Assembly: GCF_000424185.1 (NCBI RefSeq)
Contig: NZ_AUJK01000002.1
Span: 186,001-250,000, forward strand
Source of the DNA: Prevotella sp. AGR2160
GTDB taxonomy: Bacteria > Bacteroidota > Bacteroidia > Bacteroidales > Bacteroidaceae
Direction: 5' to 3'
Length of the DNA stretch: 64,000 bases
Of this stretch, positions 25,326 through 34,035 are shown in pieces. How positions within the stretch are numbered: the first letter of the stretch is position 1; each line of letters opens with the position of its first letter. Below the pieces are notes generated by a model that saw nothing but the letters and a program-made list of their open reading frames with translations, was not told the DNA's origin and made no database searches. Position numbers and translations under genes: made by a program.

Positions 25326-27227
25326 CTATAGCGCAATAATGTTCATCTGGCACTCGTCGCACTGGAACTGAAGACGGAAGCGGCGGCCGTCGGCAAGCTG
25401 CAGGAACAGCGGCTCTTGCCAGGTAGGCTTACGGCCTCCGCGCTTCACGCAGTAGCCGAGGGCGTAACGGATACAGTGACGGCACTGCATGATCATCGGC
25501 TCCTTCGTACGCTCCACCTCATAGGCGGGAGCGATATGCTCCAGGCCTTGTGCTACATAGAAAGCCTTGGCCTCGGAGTTGGAAATATTATATAGGTAGG
25601 GATAATGCGCGTATTCCCGCTGCCAGGGCTTCAGCGACGGATGAGCGGCTGTGGGCTTGGCAGTCATGGGAGACTTGGGGGCATCCATATTTGACTCCAT
25701 GGCCTCAACAGCATCACGGCGCAGTTGGGCGAGGATACTGCTCGGGATGAAATACTGGTCACTGTCATCGGGCATCAACACTTTCTCACAGACATATGGC
25801 GTATTGCCGAGTTTCGTGAGCTGCCGCTGGATATTCTCGTACTGCGGCTTCTGTGCCGGCGCCAAGGCGAACGAGGCTTTCACCGTCACGGTGCTTTCCG
25901 CATGCACGTCCTGTGCTTTCCCTTCTGTCCCGCTGTCCTCCGCCATCGTCAAGGAGAGACGATCGGGCAGTCGTGCCGTGAGCGTCATGATCACGGGAAT
26001 CTTCCGCTCCGCCGTCTTTCCCGAAAGGATTTTCTCGAAGGCGACATCCTGGTTGCGATAGAGCTCCTGACCCTTATGCAGACTCTTCGGCAGATGCAGC
26101 GGGAAGAGACGGTTGCCACTGACGCGGTTGACGCGGAAGCCCTCCAACTCATGTTCGCTGTTGAGGAAACAGAGGCCGTCACCATTGGCAAAACTACTGA
26201 TGCCGGCAACGGTCAGCCAGCCATGGCCGATTTCCTTGACCTTCCCGACATATTCGCCGATGGCCTTCGGCGTATCGAAAGAGGCGATGTCGGGCTGACG
26301 GCCATTGAGGAAATAGGTGGTGAAGCCACGGTTGAACGTCTTCTTCAGACTCGGCTCAAACGTATAGGCTACCCTACCCCTTGAAGCACGACGATAGCGG
26401 TCGGGATGCTGACGAATGATGGCGTCGAGTCGCTGCGAATAAGCGGCAACGACATTCTTCACGTAGTCGGCATTCTTCAGACGGCCCTCGATCTTAAACG
26501 AGCAGGCACCGGCATCAGCCAGCTCCTCAAGATGATCGATCTGACACATATCTTTCAACGACAGAAGATGACGGTCATGCTCAATCACCTTTCCCGTATT
26601 GTCCACAAGATCGAACTGCAGACGGCAGAACTGTGCGCAGGCGCCACGGTTGGCGCTACGACGGAAACAGTATTCGGAAGCATAACAGATACCGGAATAG
26701 CTCACGCAGAGCGCGCCATGAACGAATACCTCCAACTCCTCATCGGGGACGGCGGCATGGATGGCACGGATCTCATTGACGGAGAGTTCACGGGCCAAGA
26801 CGGCACGACGAAAGCCAAGCCCTTGGAGCCACCGCACCTTCTCCGCCGTACGCGTGTCACACTGCGTCGAGGCATGGAGGGCCGGGAGGCGATGGCCTTC
26901 TTGCTGAAGTTCTTCATAGATCTTCAGCAGTCCCATATCCTGGATGAGAAGTCCGTCGACACCAGCATCGCCGAGGTCAAGGAGGAGCTGCCTCGTTGAC
27001 CCCAACTCATTCTCATAAATGATGGTATTGACGGTGACGTAGATCTTCACGCCGAAAGGACGGGCATAGGCGCACAGGCGGCGGATATCTTCCAGGCTGT
27101 TGCCCGCAGCCTGACGGGCGCCGAAATGATCGGCACCGATATAGACGGCATCGGCACCATGGTCGATAGCCGCCATTCCCACCTCCAGATTCTTTGCCGG
27201 AGCCAACAGTTCTAATGTTCTGAGCAT
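25326..27227 (-). CDS. U32 family protein, probable rRNA/tRNA hydroxylation protein (RlhA-like)
   Basis: The 633-residue protein begins with the U32 core (ELLAPAKNLEVGMAAIDHGADAVY) and has the conserved HGALCVSYSGIC and RGACAQFC cysteine segments that bind an iron-sulphur cluster. A DUF3656-like region follows (about 380-500), and a last cysteine set (CRHCIRYALGYC, CDEC) closes the protein. Length and domains match E. coli RlhA, which hydroxylates C2501 of 23S rRNA, better than the shorter tRNA enzyme TrhP. It is often misnamed collagenase or peptidase. Confidence 0.85.
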   Translation of the reverse strand: MLRTLELLAPAKNLEVGMAAIDHGADAVYIGADHFGARQAAGNSLEDIRRLCAYARPFGVKIYVTVNTIIYENELGSTRQLLLDLGDAGVDGLLIQDMGLLKIYEELQQEGHRLPALHASTQCDTRTAEKVRWLQGLGFRRAVLARELSVNEIRAIHAAVPDEELEVFVHGALCVSYSGICYASEYCFRRSANRGACAQFCRLQFDLVDNTGKVIEHDRHLLSLKDMCQIDHLEELADAGACSFKIEGRLKNADYVKNVVAAYSQRLDAIIRQHPDRYRRASRGRVAYTFEPSLKKTFNRGFTTYFLNGRQPDIASFDTPKAIGEYVGKVKEIGHGWLTVAGISSFANGDGLCFLNSEHELEGFRVNRVSGNRLFPLHLPKSLHKGQELYRNQDVAFEKILSGKTAERKIPVIMTLTARLPDRLSLTMAEDSGTEGKAQDVHAESTVTVKASFALAPAQKPQYENIQRQLTKLGNTPYVCEKVLMPDDSDQYFIPSSILAQLRRDAVEAMESNMDAPKSPMTAKPTAAHPSLKPWQREYAHYPYLYNISNSEAKAFYVAQGLEHIAPAYEVERTKEPMIMQCRHCIRYALGYCVKRGGRKPTWQEPLFLQLADGRRFRLQFQCDECQMNIIAL

Positions 27228-27289
27228 AAACGGAATTCGCTTTTTCTTTTAAGTGTTTCAACAACGCTGGTAGCCATCCATGCGGATCA

Positions 27290-28207
27290 TCAATGGATGT
27301 CATCAATGTTATACGGCGTCTCCTGATAGACATAGTAATCGATCCAGTTGCTGTAGAAGAGGTTGGCGGCCGAGCGCCACGTCACCAAGGGTTTCTTCTT
27401 CGGATCATCATCCTCATAGTAATGTTCAGGCATCTCCACATCATCCCGTTTGCCGAGATCGCGCTTATACTCCTTGTCGAGGGTATTGGGAGCATACTCG
27501 AGATGACCGAGGATATAAAACTCACGCCCCTCACGGGAGGTGACAATGCTGACGCCGGCCTCCTTCGACTCGGCGATGATATGCAGTTCAGGGACTTTCT
27601 TGATATCTTTCTTCTTCACTTCCGTATGACGGCTGTGCGGCATCATGAACGTATCATCAAAGCCACGGAAAATCGGCAGTTTCGGATCACAGGGTTTCGT
27701 ACGGAAGATGCCAAACCGCTTTTTCGGCAACAGGTATTTCGGGATATTGTAGAAATGATACAGCGCTGCCATGGCACCCCAACAGAGATAGAGCGTCGAC
27801 CATACATTCTTACGGGCCCAGTCGAAAATGCCATTAATCTCATTCCAGTAGTCCACATTCTCGTAGGGCACCGTTTCCACGGGGGCGCCCGTGACGATCA
27901 TGCCGTCGAATTTCTGCTGCATGAGTTCCTTGGAATCGCGGTAGAACATCTTCATATGTTCAATGGGCGTATTCTTCGGGGTATGACTGCGGAGCTTCAT
28001 GAAATAAATCTCCAGCTGCAACGGCGTATTCGACAACAGGCGGATTAAATCCGTCTCCGTCGTGATCTTCAACGGCATGAGGTTGAGGATCACGATACGC
28101 AGCGGACGGATCTGCTGGGAATGGGCGCGCGTCTCGTCCATGACGAAGATATTCTCCCTCTTGAGAATATCAATAGCTGGCAGTTGATCGGGTAATCTTA
28201 ACGGCAT
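27290..28207 (-). CDS. metA: Homoserine O-acyltransferase (MetA family, acetyl-CoA type)
   Basis: This enzyme activates homoserine for methionine synthesis. The 305-residue protein starts MPLRLPDQLPAIDIL as MetA proteins do, so the start at 28207 was chosen over 28237. Catalytic residues fall at their canonical positions: Cys142 (LYLCWGAM), His235 and Glu237 (LGHLEY). Position 111 is Glu (GAPVETV), the residue that in characterised relatives gives acetyl-CoA rather than succinyl-CoA use, where Gly is found. The product is therefore probably O-acetylhomoserine despite the usual succinyltransferase label. The leader is too short for a SAM riboswitch. Confidence 0.93.
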   Translation of the reverse strand: MPLRLPDQLPAIDILKRENIFVMDETRAHSQQIRPLRIVILNLMPLKITTETDLIRLLSNTPLQLEIYFMKLRSHTPKNTPIEHMKMFYRDSKELMQQKFDGMIVTGAPVETVPYENVDYWNEINGIFDWARKNVWSTLYLCWGAMAALYHFYNIPKYLLPKKRFGIFRTKPCDPKLPIFRGFDDTFMMPHSRHTEVKKKDIKKVPELHIIAESKEAGVSIVTSREGREFYILGHLEYAPNTLDKEYKRDLGKRDDVEMPEHYYEDDDPKKKPLVTWRSAANLFYSNWIDYYVYQETPYNIDDIH

Positions 28208-28234
28208 AACAATCCTTTCTCTATTTTCTTTTTG

Positions 28235-28242
28235 CAAAAATA
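28235..28242 (-). promoter_or_regulatory. Candidate -7 box of metA
   Basis: Minus-strand TATTTTTG followed by C lies immediately downstream of the M13 peptidase terminator and 27 bp before the metA ATG. The -33 position would fall in the terminator stem. Confidence 0.5.
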
Positions 28243-28283
28243 AAAAAAAAATCGCAGATAACCCTATAGATTACCTGCGATTT
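28242..28283 (-). terminator. Terminator of the M13 peptidase gene
   Basis: AAATCGCAG (28249-28257) and CTGCGATTT (28275-28283) form the stem; on the minus strand it is followed by a run of nine T. It lies 46 bp after the M13 gene stop. Confidence 0.88.
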
Positions 28284-28328
28284 ATATTTTTATAAGTATT
28301 TTAGCTCAGCCTCGCGGCAAGCAGCTGC

Positions 28329-30359
28329 TTACCACAGCTGCAGACGCTCGCTCTCGGGGATCCACATCTTGTCACCCTTCCTCACATCGAAGGCCTTGTA
28401 GAAGGCATCGATATGCGGCAGAGCGCCATTGACACGCCACTCACCGAGGGCATGGGGATCGGTCTTCACACGGTTGCGGATCTCTGCGTCCGTGATGTTT
28501 CCGGCCCACACACCGGCATAAGCCACGAAGAAGCGCTGATCAGCTGTCAGTCCGCCGACGGTCTTCAGTGGTTTCTTGGCCGTAGCGTTCTTGTAGGCAT
28601 TGAAAGCGACCTGAAGACCTCCGTGGTCGGCAAGGTTCTCACCGAGGGTGAAATGACCATTGGCATGGAGACCGGGAAGCACCTCGATGTTGTCGAAGAA
28701 CTTGGCGTAACTCTCGGCACGCTGGTTGAAGTTCTTGGCATCGGAAGCCGTCCACCAGTCATGGAGATTACCATTGGCATCATACTGGCGGCCCTGGTCG
28801 TCGAATCCGTGTGTCATCTCATGACCGATAACCACGCCGATAGCACCGTAATTGAAGGCGGCATCAGCCTTCGGATCGAAGTAAGGATACTGCAGGATAC
28901 CGGCGGGGAAGCAGATCTCGTTCGTCGTCGGGTTATAGTAGGCGTTGACGGTCTGCGGTGTCATCAGCCACTCGTCGCGGTCAACGGGCTTACCGGCCTT
29001 GCGGGCAATCTCATCCTCCAGTTCGAACTGCTGGCAGGCAAGGATATTGTCGAAGAAGGATTTCTTCGGGTCGATCGTCAGCTTGCTGTAGTCCTTCCAC
29101 TTATTCGGATAACCGATCTTCACGTAGAACTTGCTGAGTTTCCCGTGGGCATTGGCCTTCGTGGAGTCGCTCATCCAGGTTTGCGCGTCAATGCGCTGAC
29201 CAAGGGAAACCTGCAGATTGTGAACGAGGTCTTCCATCATCTTCTTGGAGGAAGCGGGGAAGTATTTGCTCACGTAGATCTTACCAAGTGCCTCGCCGAG
29301 CTGGCCCTGCACCTGGTTGGTGGCGCGCTTCCACAGCGGATAGTCCTCTTTACGGCCGCGCATCGTCTTACCGAAGAAGTCGAACTTAGCCTGACGGATC
29401 TCGTCGGTGAGATAGCTGCTGCTGTTGGAGATCACGTCCCATTCGAGGAGTGCCTTGAGATCATCGGTACTATAGAGGCCAATCATCTTGTCGAGGGCCG
29501 TGAAGAAATTCGGCTGACCGACAATCATCTCCTGGATATCAGCCTCGGGGATACCGACAGCCTTGGCCTCAGCCTCGAGATTGAGATTAGGATAGTTCTC
29601 GTTGAACTGCGCAAGCGTTATCTTGTTGTAGTTGGCCACGGGGTCACGGAGCTCCGTATTGCTCTTGCTCACGAGGGCCAGAAGGGTCTCAATCTTGAAG
29701 ATGGCATTGGCACGCTTCTTGGCCGTGGCAGCATCAAAGCCATAGAGGCCGAACATCTTCTGCAGATACTGCTTGTAAGCATTACGGATAGCAACAGTGG
29801 CAGAGTCGTTGTTGACATAATAGTCTTTCTGACCGAGCGTCAGTCCACCCTGACCGAACTGCAGAATATTCATCTTCACGTTCTTGTCGTCGGGAGCGAA
29901 ATAGGAGCCGTACTGACTGCCCCAGCCATACTTGGCATACTTCAACTGAAGTTGACGGAGGGCCTTTTTATTGGCTGCTCCCTCAATCTCATCAAGATAC
30001 GGCTTTACGGGAGCAAGGCCTTCCTGGTTGCGACGGTTCTCGTCGAGGGCGAGCTTATAGAAATCGCTCAACTTCTGCTCGATGGTTCCCTTCTTGAAGC
30101 TCTTCTTCTTCAACTCACCAAGGATACCATTGATACGCTTGTCGTTGGTCTCCTGGAGCTGATCGAAACTGCTGTAACGGCTGTAGGCGCCGGGCAGCGG
30201 GTTGAGTTTCTGCCAGCCACCGGTGGCATACTCATAGAAGTCGTCCTGCGGACGGGCCTTCTTGTCGAAATTTTTCTCATACAGTCCCGTCTGACTCTGG
30301 GCCATGGCCATCGGGGCTACAGCCATCATCATCATCGGGAGAATACCTTTAATGTTCAT
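28329..30359 (-). CDS. pepO: M13 family metalloendopeptidase (PepO/neprilysin type)
   Basis: A 676-residue secreted zinc endopeptidase with a signal peptide (MNIKGILPMMMMAVAPMAMAQ). An M13 N-terminal domain covers about 35-415. The catalytic domain has VIGHEMTHGFDDQGRQYD (HExxH) and the GENLADHGG motif giving the third zinc ligand. It ends SERLQLW instead of the common CxxW end, so the family's C-terminal cysteine is absent. It lies between the ABC-F gene upstream and metA downstream, each separated by a repeat or terminator. Confidence 0.94.
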   Translation of the reverse strand: MNIKGILPMMMMAVAPMAMAQSQTGLYEKNFDKKARPQDDFYEYATGGWQKLNPLPGAYSRYSSFDQLQETNDKRINGILGELKKKSFKKGTIEQKLSDFYKLALDENRRNQEGLAPVKPYLDEIEGAANKKALRQLQLKYAKYGWGSQYGSYFAPDDKNVKMNILQFGQGGLTLGQKDYYVNNDSATVAIRNAYKQYLQKMFGLYGFDAATAKKRANAIFKIETLLALVSKSNTELRDPVANYNKITLAQFNENYPNLNLEAEAKAVGIPEADIQEMIVGQPNFFTALDKMIGLYSTDDLKALLEWDVISNSSSYLTDEIRQAKFDFFGKTMRGRKEDYPLWKRATNQVQGQLGEALGKIYVSKYFPASSKKMMEDLVHNLQVSLGQRIDAQTWMSDSTKANAHGKLSKFYVKIGYPNKWKDYSKLTIDPKKSFFDNILACQQFELEDEIARKAGKPVDRDEWLMTPQTVNAYYNPTTNEICFPAGILQYPYFDPKADAAFNYGAIGVVIGHEMTHGFDDQGRQYDANGNLHDWWTASDAKNFNQRAESYAKFFDNIEVLPGLHANGHFTLGENLADHGGLQVAFNAYKNATAKKPLKTVGGLTADQRFFVAYAGVWAGNITDAEIRNRVKTDPHALGEWRVNGALPHIDAFYKAFDVRKGDKMWIPESERLQLW

Positions 30360-30393
30360 AAGCTTATTTGTTAAAGTAATATATTTCGTAAAT

Positions 30394-30420
30394 GCGGAAC
30401 AGGATCAATCATGTCCCGAC
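30394..30420 (+). repeat. Dispersed repeat family A copy
   Basis: Starts GCGGAACAGGATC and ends AATCATGTCCCGAC. It fills most of the 64-bp gap between the ABC-F stop and the M13 peptidase start and agrees with 25257-25284 in all but a few bases. Confidence 0.82.
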
Positions 30421-30423
30421 AGA

Positions 30424-32436
30424 CTACTGCTTCAGCTCCTCCAGCTGCGCGGAGAGTTCAAACCAGTGATCGTTCTCGGCATCAAGAGCCGTCTTTACAG
30501 ACGTATACTCCGTGACGAGTTCCATATTCGACGCGTTCTTCGGATCCATGAGGAGTTTGTCAAGTTCCTGGATGCGGGCCTCCATGGTGGCGATCTTTTT
30601 CTCACTCTCCTTCACGGCCTTCTCAGCCTTGGAGATCTTCTTACGCAAAGCCTTACGATCCTCATAGGAAACCTCACCACACTGTCCCTCTCCAACGGAG
30701 AGAGGAGTAGGTTGTCCTTTTCCTTTCTGCCCGGCAGCAACAGTCTCTTTCTTCCCCTCGGAGCCTTGAGACATTTTACTCCCCTTTCCCTTCGGAGAGG
30801 GGTTGGGGGTGAGGCTTTCCTCGATAGTCTCTGCGTTATGCTTTCTGAGATAGTCATAGATACCACCGAGATGCTCCACTACTCTCCCACCGCCGAACTC
30901 ATAGACCTTACTGACGAGGCCATCGAGGAACTCACGGTCGTGGCTGACGATAATGGCTGTACCGTCGAAGGCCTTGATAGCCTCTTTCAGCACGTCCTTC
31001 GACGGCATATCGAGATGGTTCGTCGGCTCATCAAGAATCAGCAGATTAACGGGTTCGAGCAACAAACGAATCATCGCCAGACGGGAGCGCTCACCACCGG
31101 AGAGCACCTTCACGTATTTCTCGGAAGTCTCGCCACCAAACATGAAAGCACCAAGGAGATCGTTGATCTTCAACCGCATTTCTCCCGTGGCGACATCATC
31201 GATGGTCTGATAAATTGTCTTATTCTCATCGAGGAGCTGGGCCTGGTTCTGCGCGAAATAGCCAATCTGTACATTATGGCCAATCTTCAACTTTCCCGTA
31301 TAAGGAATCTCACCCATAATACATTTCACGAGCGTAGACTTACCTTCGCCGTTCTTACCGACAAAGGCGACCTTCTCACCACGTTTGATGGTAAACGTGA
31401 CATGATCAAAGACCGTATGGGAGCCATAATCCTTCCGTACATCATCGCAGATCACGGGATAGTCACCACTGCGCAGACAGGGCGGAAACTTCAGATGCAT
31501 GGCACTGTTGTCAACCTCATCAACCTCAATAGGTACGATCTTCTCCAACTGACGGATGCGCTGCTGTACCTGTACGGCCTTCGTGGCCTGATAACGGAAG
31601 CGCTCAATGAATGCCTTCGTGTCGGCAATCTCCTTCTGCTGATTCTCATAGGCACGGAGTTGCTGCTCACGACGCTCCTTACGGAGGACGACATACTCAT
31701 CGTATTTCACGCGGTAGTCTTCCACATGTCCACAGGTAATCTCCAACGTACGGTTGGTGACATTATTGATGAAGGCACGGTCGTGGCTGACGAGGACGAC
31801 GGCCTTCGCACTCTGCTGCAGGAACTGTTCCAACCACTGGATACTCTCGATATCGAGGTGGTTCGTCGGCTCATCAAGCAAGAGGACATTAGGATGACGG
31901 AGAAGGATCTTCGCCAGTTCGATACGCATACGCCAGCCACCGGAGAACTCCTTCGTAGGACGGTCAAAGTCTTCACGCGTGAAACCGAGACCGGTGAGCG
32001 TGCGCTCCATCTCGGCCTCGTAGTTCTCTCCGCCCATCATCATGAAGCGCTCATGCTCCTGGGTGAACGTCTCGATGAGCTTGGCATAGCTGTCACTCTC
32101 ATAATCAGTACGTTCTGCCATCTCCTGTTGCATCTTCTCCAGACGCTCCTGGAGCTTCGTCGTGTCGGCAAAAGCCTTTTTCGTCTCTTCCCGCACCGTG
32201 GTGTCATCAGAGATTTTCATGACCTGGGGCAGATAACCGATGGTACAGTCATTGGGAATGGATACTGTTCCCGCCGTGGGTTTCTGCAACCCACAGAGGA
32301 TCTTCAGCATCGTCGACTTTCCGGCACCGTTCTTTCCGACGAGAGCGATACGGTCGTTGGGGTTGATCACAAAACTGACATCCGTAAAGAGAGGCTTAAC
32401 GCCAAACTCCACCTTCAGTCCTTCTATAGAAATCAT
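30424..32436 (-). CDS. ABC-F family ATPase (Uup/YdiF-like) with repeat-derived linker
   Basis: A 670-residue soluble protein with two ABC domains: Walker A GKNGAGKST and GKNGEGKST, signatures FSGGWRMR and LSGGERSR, and two DEPTNHLD boxes, joined by a charged linker. The C-terminal coiled coil (about 594-670) is as in Uup. ABC-F proteins act on the ribosome or on DNA branch structures. Residues about 540-590, between ABC2 and the coiled coil, contain SLTPNPSPKGKG and QPTPLSVGEGQ, which are translations of dispersed repeats. This segment is probably an acquired, flexible insertion. No resistance role can be claimed. Confidence 0.92.
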   Translation of the reverse strand: MISIEGLKVEFGVKPLFTDVSFVINPNDRIALVGKNGAGKSTMLKILCGLQKPTAGTVSIPNDCTIGYLPQVMKISDDTTVREETKKAFADTTKLQERLEKMQQEMAERTDYESDSYAKLIETFTQEHERFMMMGGENYEAEMERTLTGLGFTREDFDRPTKEFSGGWRMRIELAKILLRHPNVLLLDEPTNHLDIESIQWLEQFLQQSAKAVVLVSHDRAFINNVTNRTLEITCGHVEDYRVKYDEYVVLRKERREQQLRAYENQQKEIADTKAFIERFRYQATKAVQVQQRIRQLEKIVPIEVDEVDNSAMHLKFPPCLRSGDYPVICDDVRKDYGSHTVFDHVTFTIKRGEKVAFVGKNGEGKSTLVKCIMGEIPYTGKLKIGHNVQIGYFAQNQAQLLDENKTIYQTIDDVATGEMRLKINDLLGAFMFGGETSEKYVKVLSGGERSRLAMIRLLLEPVNLLILDEPTNHLDMPSKDVLKEAIKAFDGTAIIVSHDREFLDGLVSKVYEFGGGRVVEHLGGIYDYLRKHNAETIEESLTPNPSPKGKGSKMSQGSEGKKETVAAGQKGKGQPTPLSVGEGQCGEVSYEDRKALRKKISKAEKAVKESEKKIATMEARIQELDKLLMDPKNASNMELVTEYTSVKTALDAENDHWFELSAQLEELKQ
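30680..30717 (+). repeat. Repeat element inside the ABC-F gene (second in-frame insertion)
   Basis: CCCTCTCC, AAC, GGAGAG forms a hairpin and continues AGGAGTAGG. On the minus strand it encodes QPTPLSVGEGQC. It is related in composition to the family F element 60 bp away. Confidence 0.65.
30777..30816 (+). repeat. Dispersed repeat family F inside the ABC-F gene
   Basis: TACTCCC, then CGGAGAGGGG and GTTGGGGGTGAGGCT: nearly the same 40 bases as at 11611-11650 next to thrS. It is read in frame on the minus strand as SLTPNPSPKGKGSK. Confidence 0.8.
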
Positions 32437-32452
32437 AATAAAGTGTTATGCT

Positions 32453-32493
32453 ATAAAAAAAAGATGACATTCCCCTCAGCAGGAAATGCCATC
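32453..32493 (-). terminator. Terminator of the infC-rpmI-rplT operon
   Basis: On the minus strand GATGGCATTTCC pairs with GGAATGTCATC around a short loop and is followed by eight or more T. It lies 28 bp after the rplT stop and 17 bp before the ABC-F gene start. Confidence 0.9.
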
Positions 32494-32521
32494 TCTATTC
32501 CTTTCAGACATCAGGGAAGAA

Positions 32522-32866
32522 TTACTTCACCTTGTCTACGATAGCCTTGAAAGCCTCGGGATTGTTCATAGCGAGGTCAGCGAGGACCTTACGGTTGATC
32601 TCGATACCTGCCTTGTGAAGAGCACCCATCAACTGGCTGTAACTCATGTTCTCCAGACGGGCAGCAGCGTTGATACGCTGGATCCACAGAGCGCGGAAGT
32701 TGCGCTTCTTGTTGCGACGGTCACGGTAAGCATAAGTAAGACCTTTCTCCCAAGTGTTCTTGGCTACGGTCCAAACGTTCTTGCGAGCGCCATAGTAACC
32801 CTTGGTGAGTTTCAGAATACGTGTTCTCTTTGCTTTGGAAGCTACGTGATTAACTGATCTTGGCAT
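32522..32866 (-). CDS. rplT: 50S ribosomal protein L20
   Basis: A 114-residue basic protein starting [14 protein letters not shown], with the family core [15 protein letters not shown] and the [19 protein letters not shown] region. L20 binds 23S rRNA early in assembly and represses its own operon in several bacteria. It is last in the infC-rpmI-rplT operon, 36 bp after rpmI. Confidence 0.98.
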   Translation of the reverse strand: MPRSVNHVASKAKRTRILKLTKGYYGARKNVWTVAKNTWEKGLTYAYRDRRNKKRNFRALWIQRINAAARLENMSYSQLMGALHKAGIEINRKVLADLAMNNPEAFKAIVDKVK

Positions 32867-32902
32867 AATTTTGTAGTTTTAAAAGTTCGACTCCAGTGAT
32901 GA

Positions 32903-33100
32903 TTAGCGCAAGTTGAGCAAGTCACGTACCTGCTTACGGTTTGCTGCATCGACGAGGGTAGCACCCTGCAGATTACGCTTCTGCTTCTTCGTCTTCTTAG
33001 TCAGGATGTGACTGTGGAAAGCGTGATGACGCTTAATCTTACCTGTACCGGTGAAACGGAATCTCTTCTTCGCACCGGAATTAGTCTTTACTTTTGGCAT
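32903..33100 (-). CDS. rpmI: 50S ribosomal protein L35
   Basis: A 65-residue protein with the usual start [20 protein letters not shown] and strongly basic body ([14 protein letters not shown]). It lies between infC and rplT in the standard order. Confidence 0.98.
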   Translation of the reverse strand: MPKVKTNSGAKKRFRFTGTGKIKRHHAFHSHILTKKTKKQKRNLQGATLVDAANRKQVRDLLNLR

Positions 33101-33175
33101 TTTTTGTTGTTATTTAAATTGTTATTAATAATAGGTGGCAACGCATATACCAAGCGCAACGCACCATTTTTCTTC

Positions 33176-33871
33176 TTATTCTTTATTGCTGTCGGCCAGC
33201 TTCTTCAGCGCCTCACCGCCTTTGACATCGGCGAGGGTGCCGTGAGCCTGAGCCTCTGCTTCCTTCTGAGCCTTAGCGGCAGCCTTCTCAGCAGCCTCTG
33301 CTTCCTCACGGTCGCGCTTCTGCTGGCTCTTCTTGGCCACACCACTCTTCTTCGGAGCGATATAGATGAACATCTTCTTGCCTTCAAGTTTCGGCATCTG
33401 CTCTACCTTACCGAGTTCCTCCAAATCATTGGCGAAACGGAGGAGGAGGACCTCTCCCTGTTCCTTAAAGAGGATACTACGACCACGGAAGAACACATAG
33501 GCACGAACCTTATTACCGTCTGTCAAGAACTCCTTGGCATGCTTGAGCTTGAACTGATAGTCATGTTCATCCGTCTGCGGTCCGAAACGGATCTCCTTGA
33601 CCTCTACCTTCACCTGCTTCTGCTTCATCTCTTTCTGATGCTTCTTCTGCTGGTAAAGGAATTTAGAATAGTCAATAAGACGGCAGACAGGCGGCTGGGC
33701 ATTCGGAGAGATCTCCACAAGGTCAACACCCTGCTCACGGGCCATGTTCAGGGCCTGGCGGGTAGGCATCACCTCTGAGCCATTGTCACTTACAACACGA
33801 ACCTCGCGGATATGAATCTGCTCATTCACGCGATATTGATTCTTCAATTGTTTCTTCTTGTCATTCTTCAT
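33176..33871 (-). CDS. infC: Translation initiation factor IF-3
   Basis: IF-3 binds the 30S subunit and checks the start codon. The 231-residue protein has the N domain (about 10-85; [32 protein letters not shown]), a lysine-rich linker and the C domain ([14 protein letters not shown]). It continues past the usual end with about 50 charged, Ala/Glu/Lys-rich residues ([20 protein letters not shown]), a Bacteroidota-style extension. The start here is ATG, not the AUU used for autoregulation in enterobacteria. Confidence 0.97.
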   Translation of the reverse strand: MKNDKKKQLKNQYRVNEQIHIREVRVVSDNGSEVMPTRQALNMAREQGVDLVEISPNAQPPVCRLIDYSKFLYQQKKHQKEMKQKQVKVEVKEIRFGPQTDEHDYQFKLKHAKEFLTDGNKVRAYVFFRGRSILFKEQGEVLLLRFANDLEELGKVEQMPKLEGKKMFIYIAPKKSGVAKKSQQKRDREEAEAAEKAAAKAQKEAEAQAHGTLADVKGGEALKKLADSNKE

Positions 33872-33908
33872 GAACTATTCTAACTTGTTCTTTTTTGATA
33901 ATCGGCTG

Positions 33909-33940
33909 CAAAGTTACTCATTTTTCATCGTTCAGCCAAA
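33909..33940 (-). promoter_or_regulatory. Promoter of the infC operon
   Basis: Minus-strand TTTG (33937-33940), 20 bp, TAACTTTG (33909-33916) followed by C: a full match to the Bacteroidota consensus, about 38 bp before the infC ATG. Confidence 0.85.
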
Positions 33941-33962
33941 CTTTTTCATAACTTTTTTTGAC

Positions 33963-33990
33963 GTAGGTACATGATTTATCATGTTCCGCC
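33963..33990 (-). repeat. Dispersed repeat family A copy
   Basis: On the minus strand it starts GGCGGAACATGAT and ends AATCATGTACCTAC. It is directly followed by a family D repeat, forming a composite block upstream of infC. Confidence 0.82.
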
Positions 33991-34035
33991 AAATGCGGGT
34001 GCGTGGCCGCAACATGGCGGCCACCTACTCATTGG
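33991..34035 (+). repeat. Dispersed repeat family D copy overlapping the end of the TPR gene
   Basis: GTGGCCGCAACATGGCGGCC is the palindromic core, followed by ACCTACTCATTGG. The stop codon of the minus-strand TPR gene (34025-34027) lies within it. Copies lie at 63811-63847 (inverted) and 63876-63917. Confidence 0.78.

Noticed and set aside
28208-28250. Possible SAM riboswitch before metA
   Set aside because: Only about 27 bases separate the promoter box from the start codon, and the preceding hairpin belongs to the M13 peptidase terminator.
28413-30374. 653-codon plus-strand frame opposite the M13 peptidase
   Set aside because: Antisense shadow; the M13 gene has a signal peptide and catalytic motifs.
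30424-32436. ABC-F protein as an antibiotic-resistance (ARE) factor
   Set aside because: The Uup-like coiled-coil C-terminus and housekeeping context do not support a resistance call from sequence alone.
30304-32544. 746-codon plus-strand frame opposite the ABC-F gene
   Set aside because: It runs through repeats and the ABC-F antisense strand; no domain is visible.
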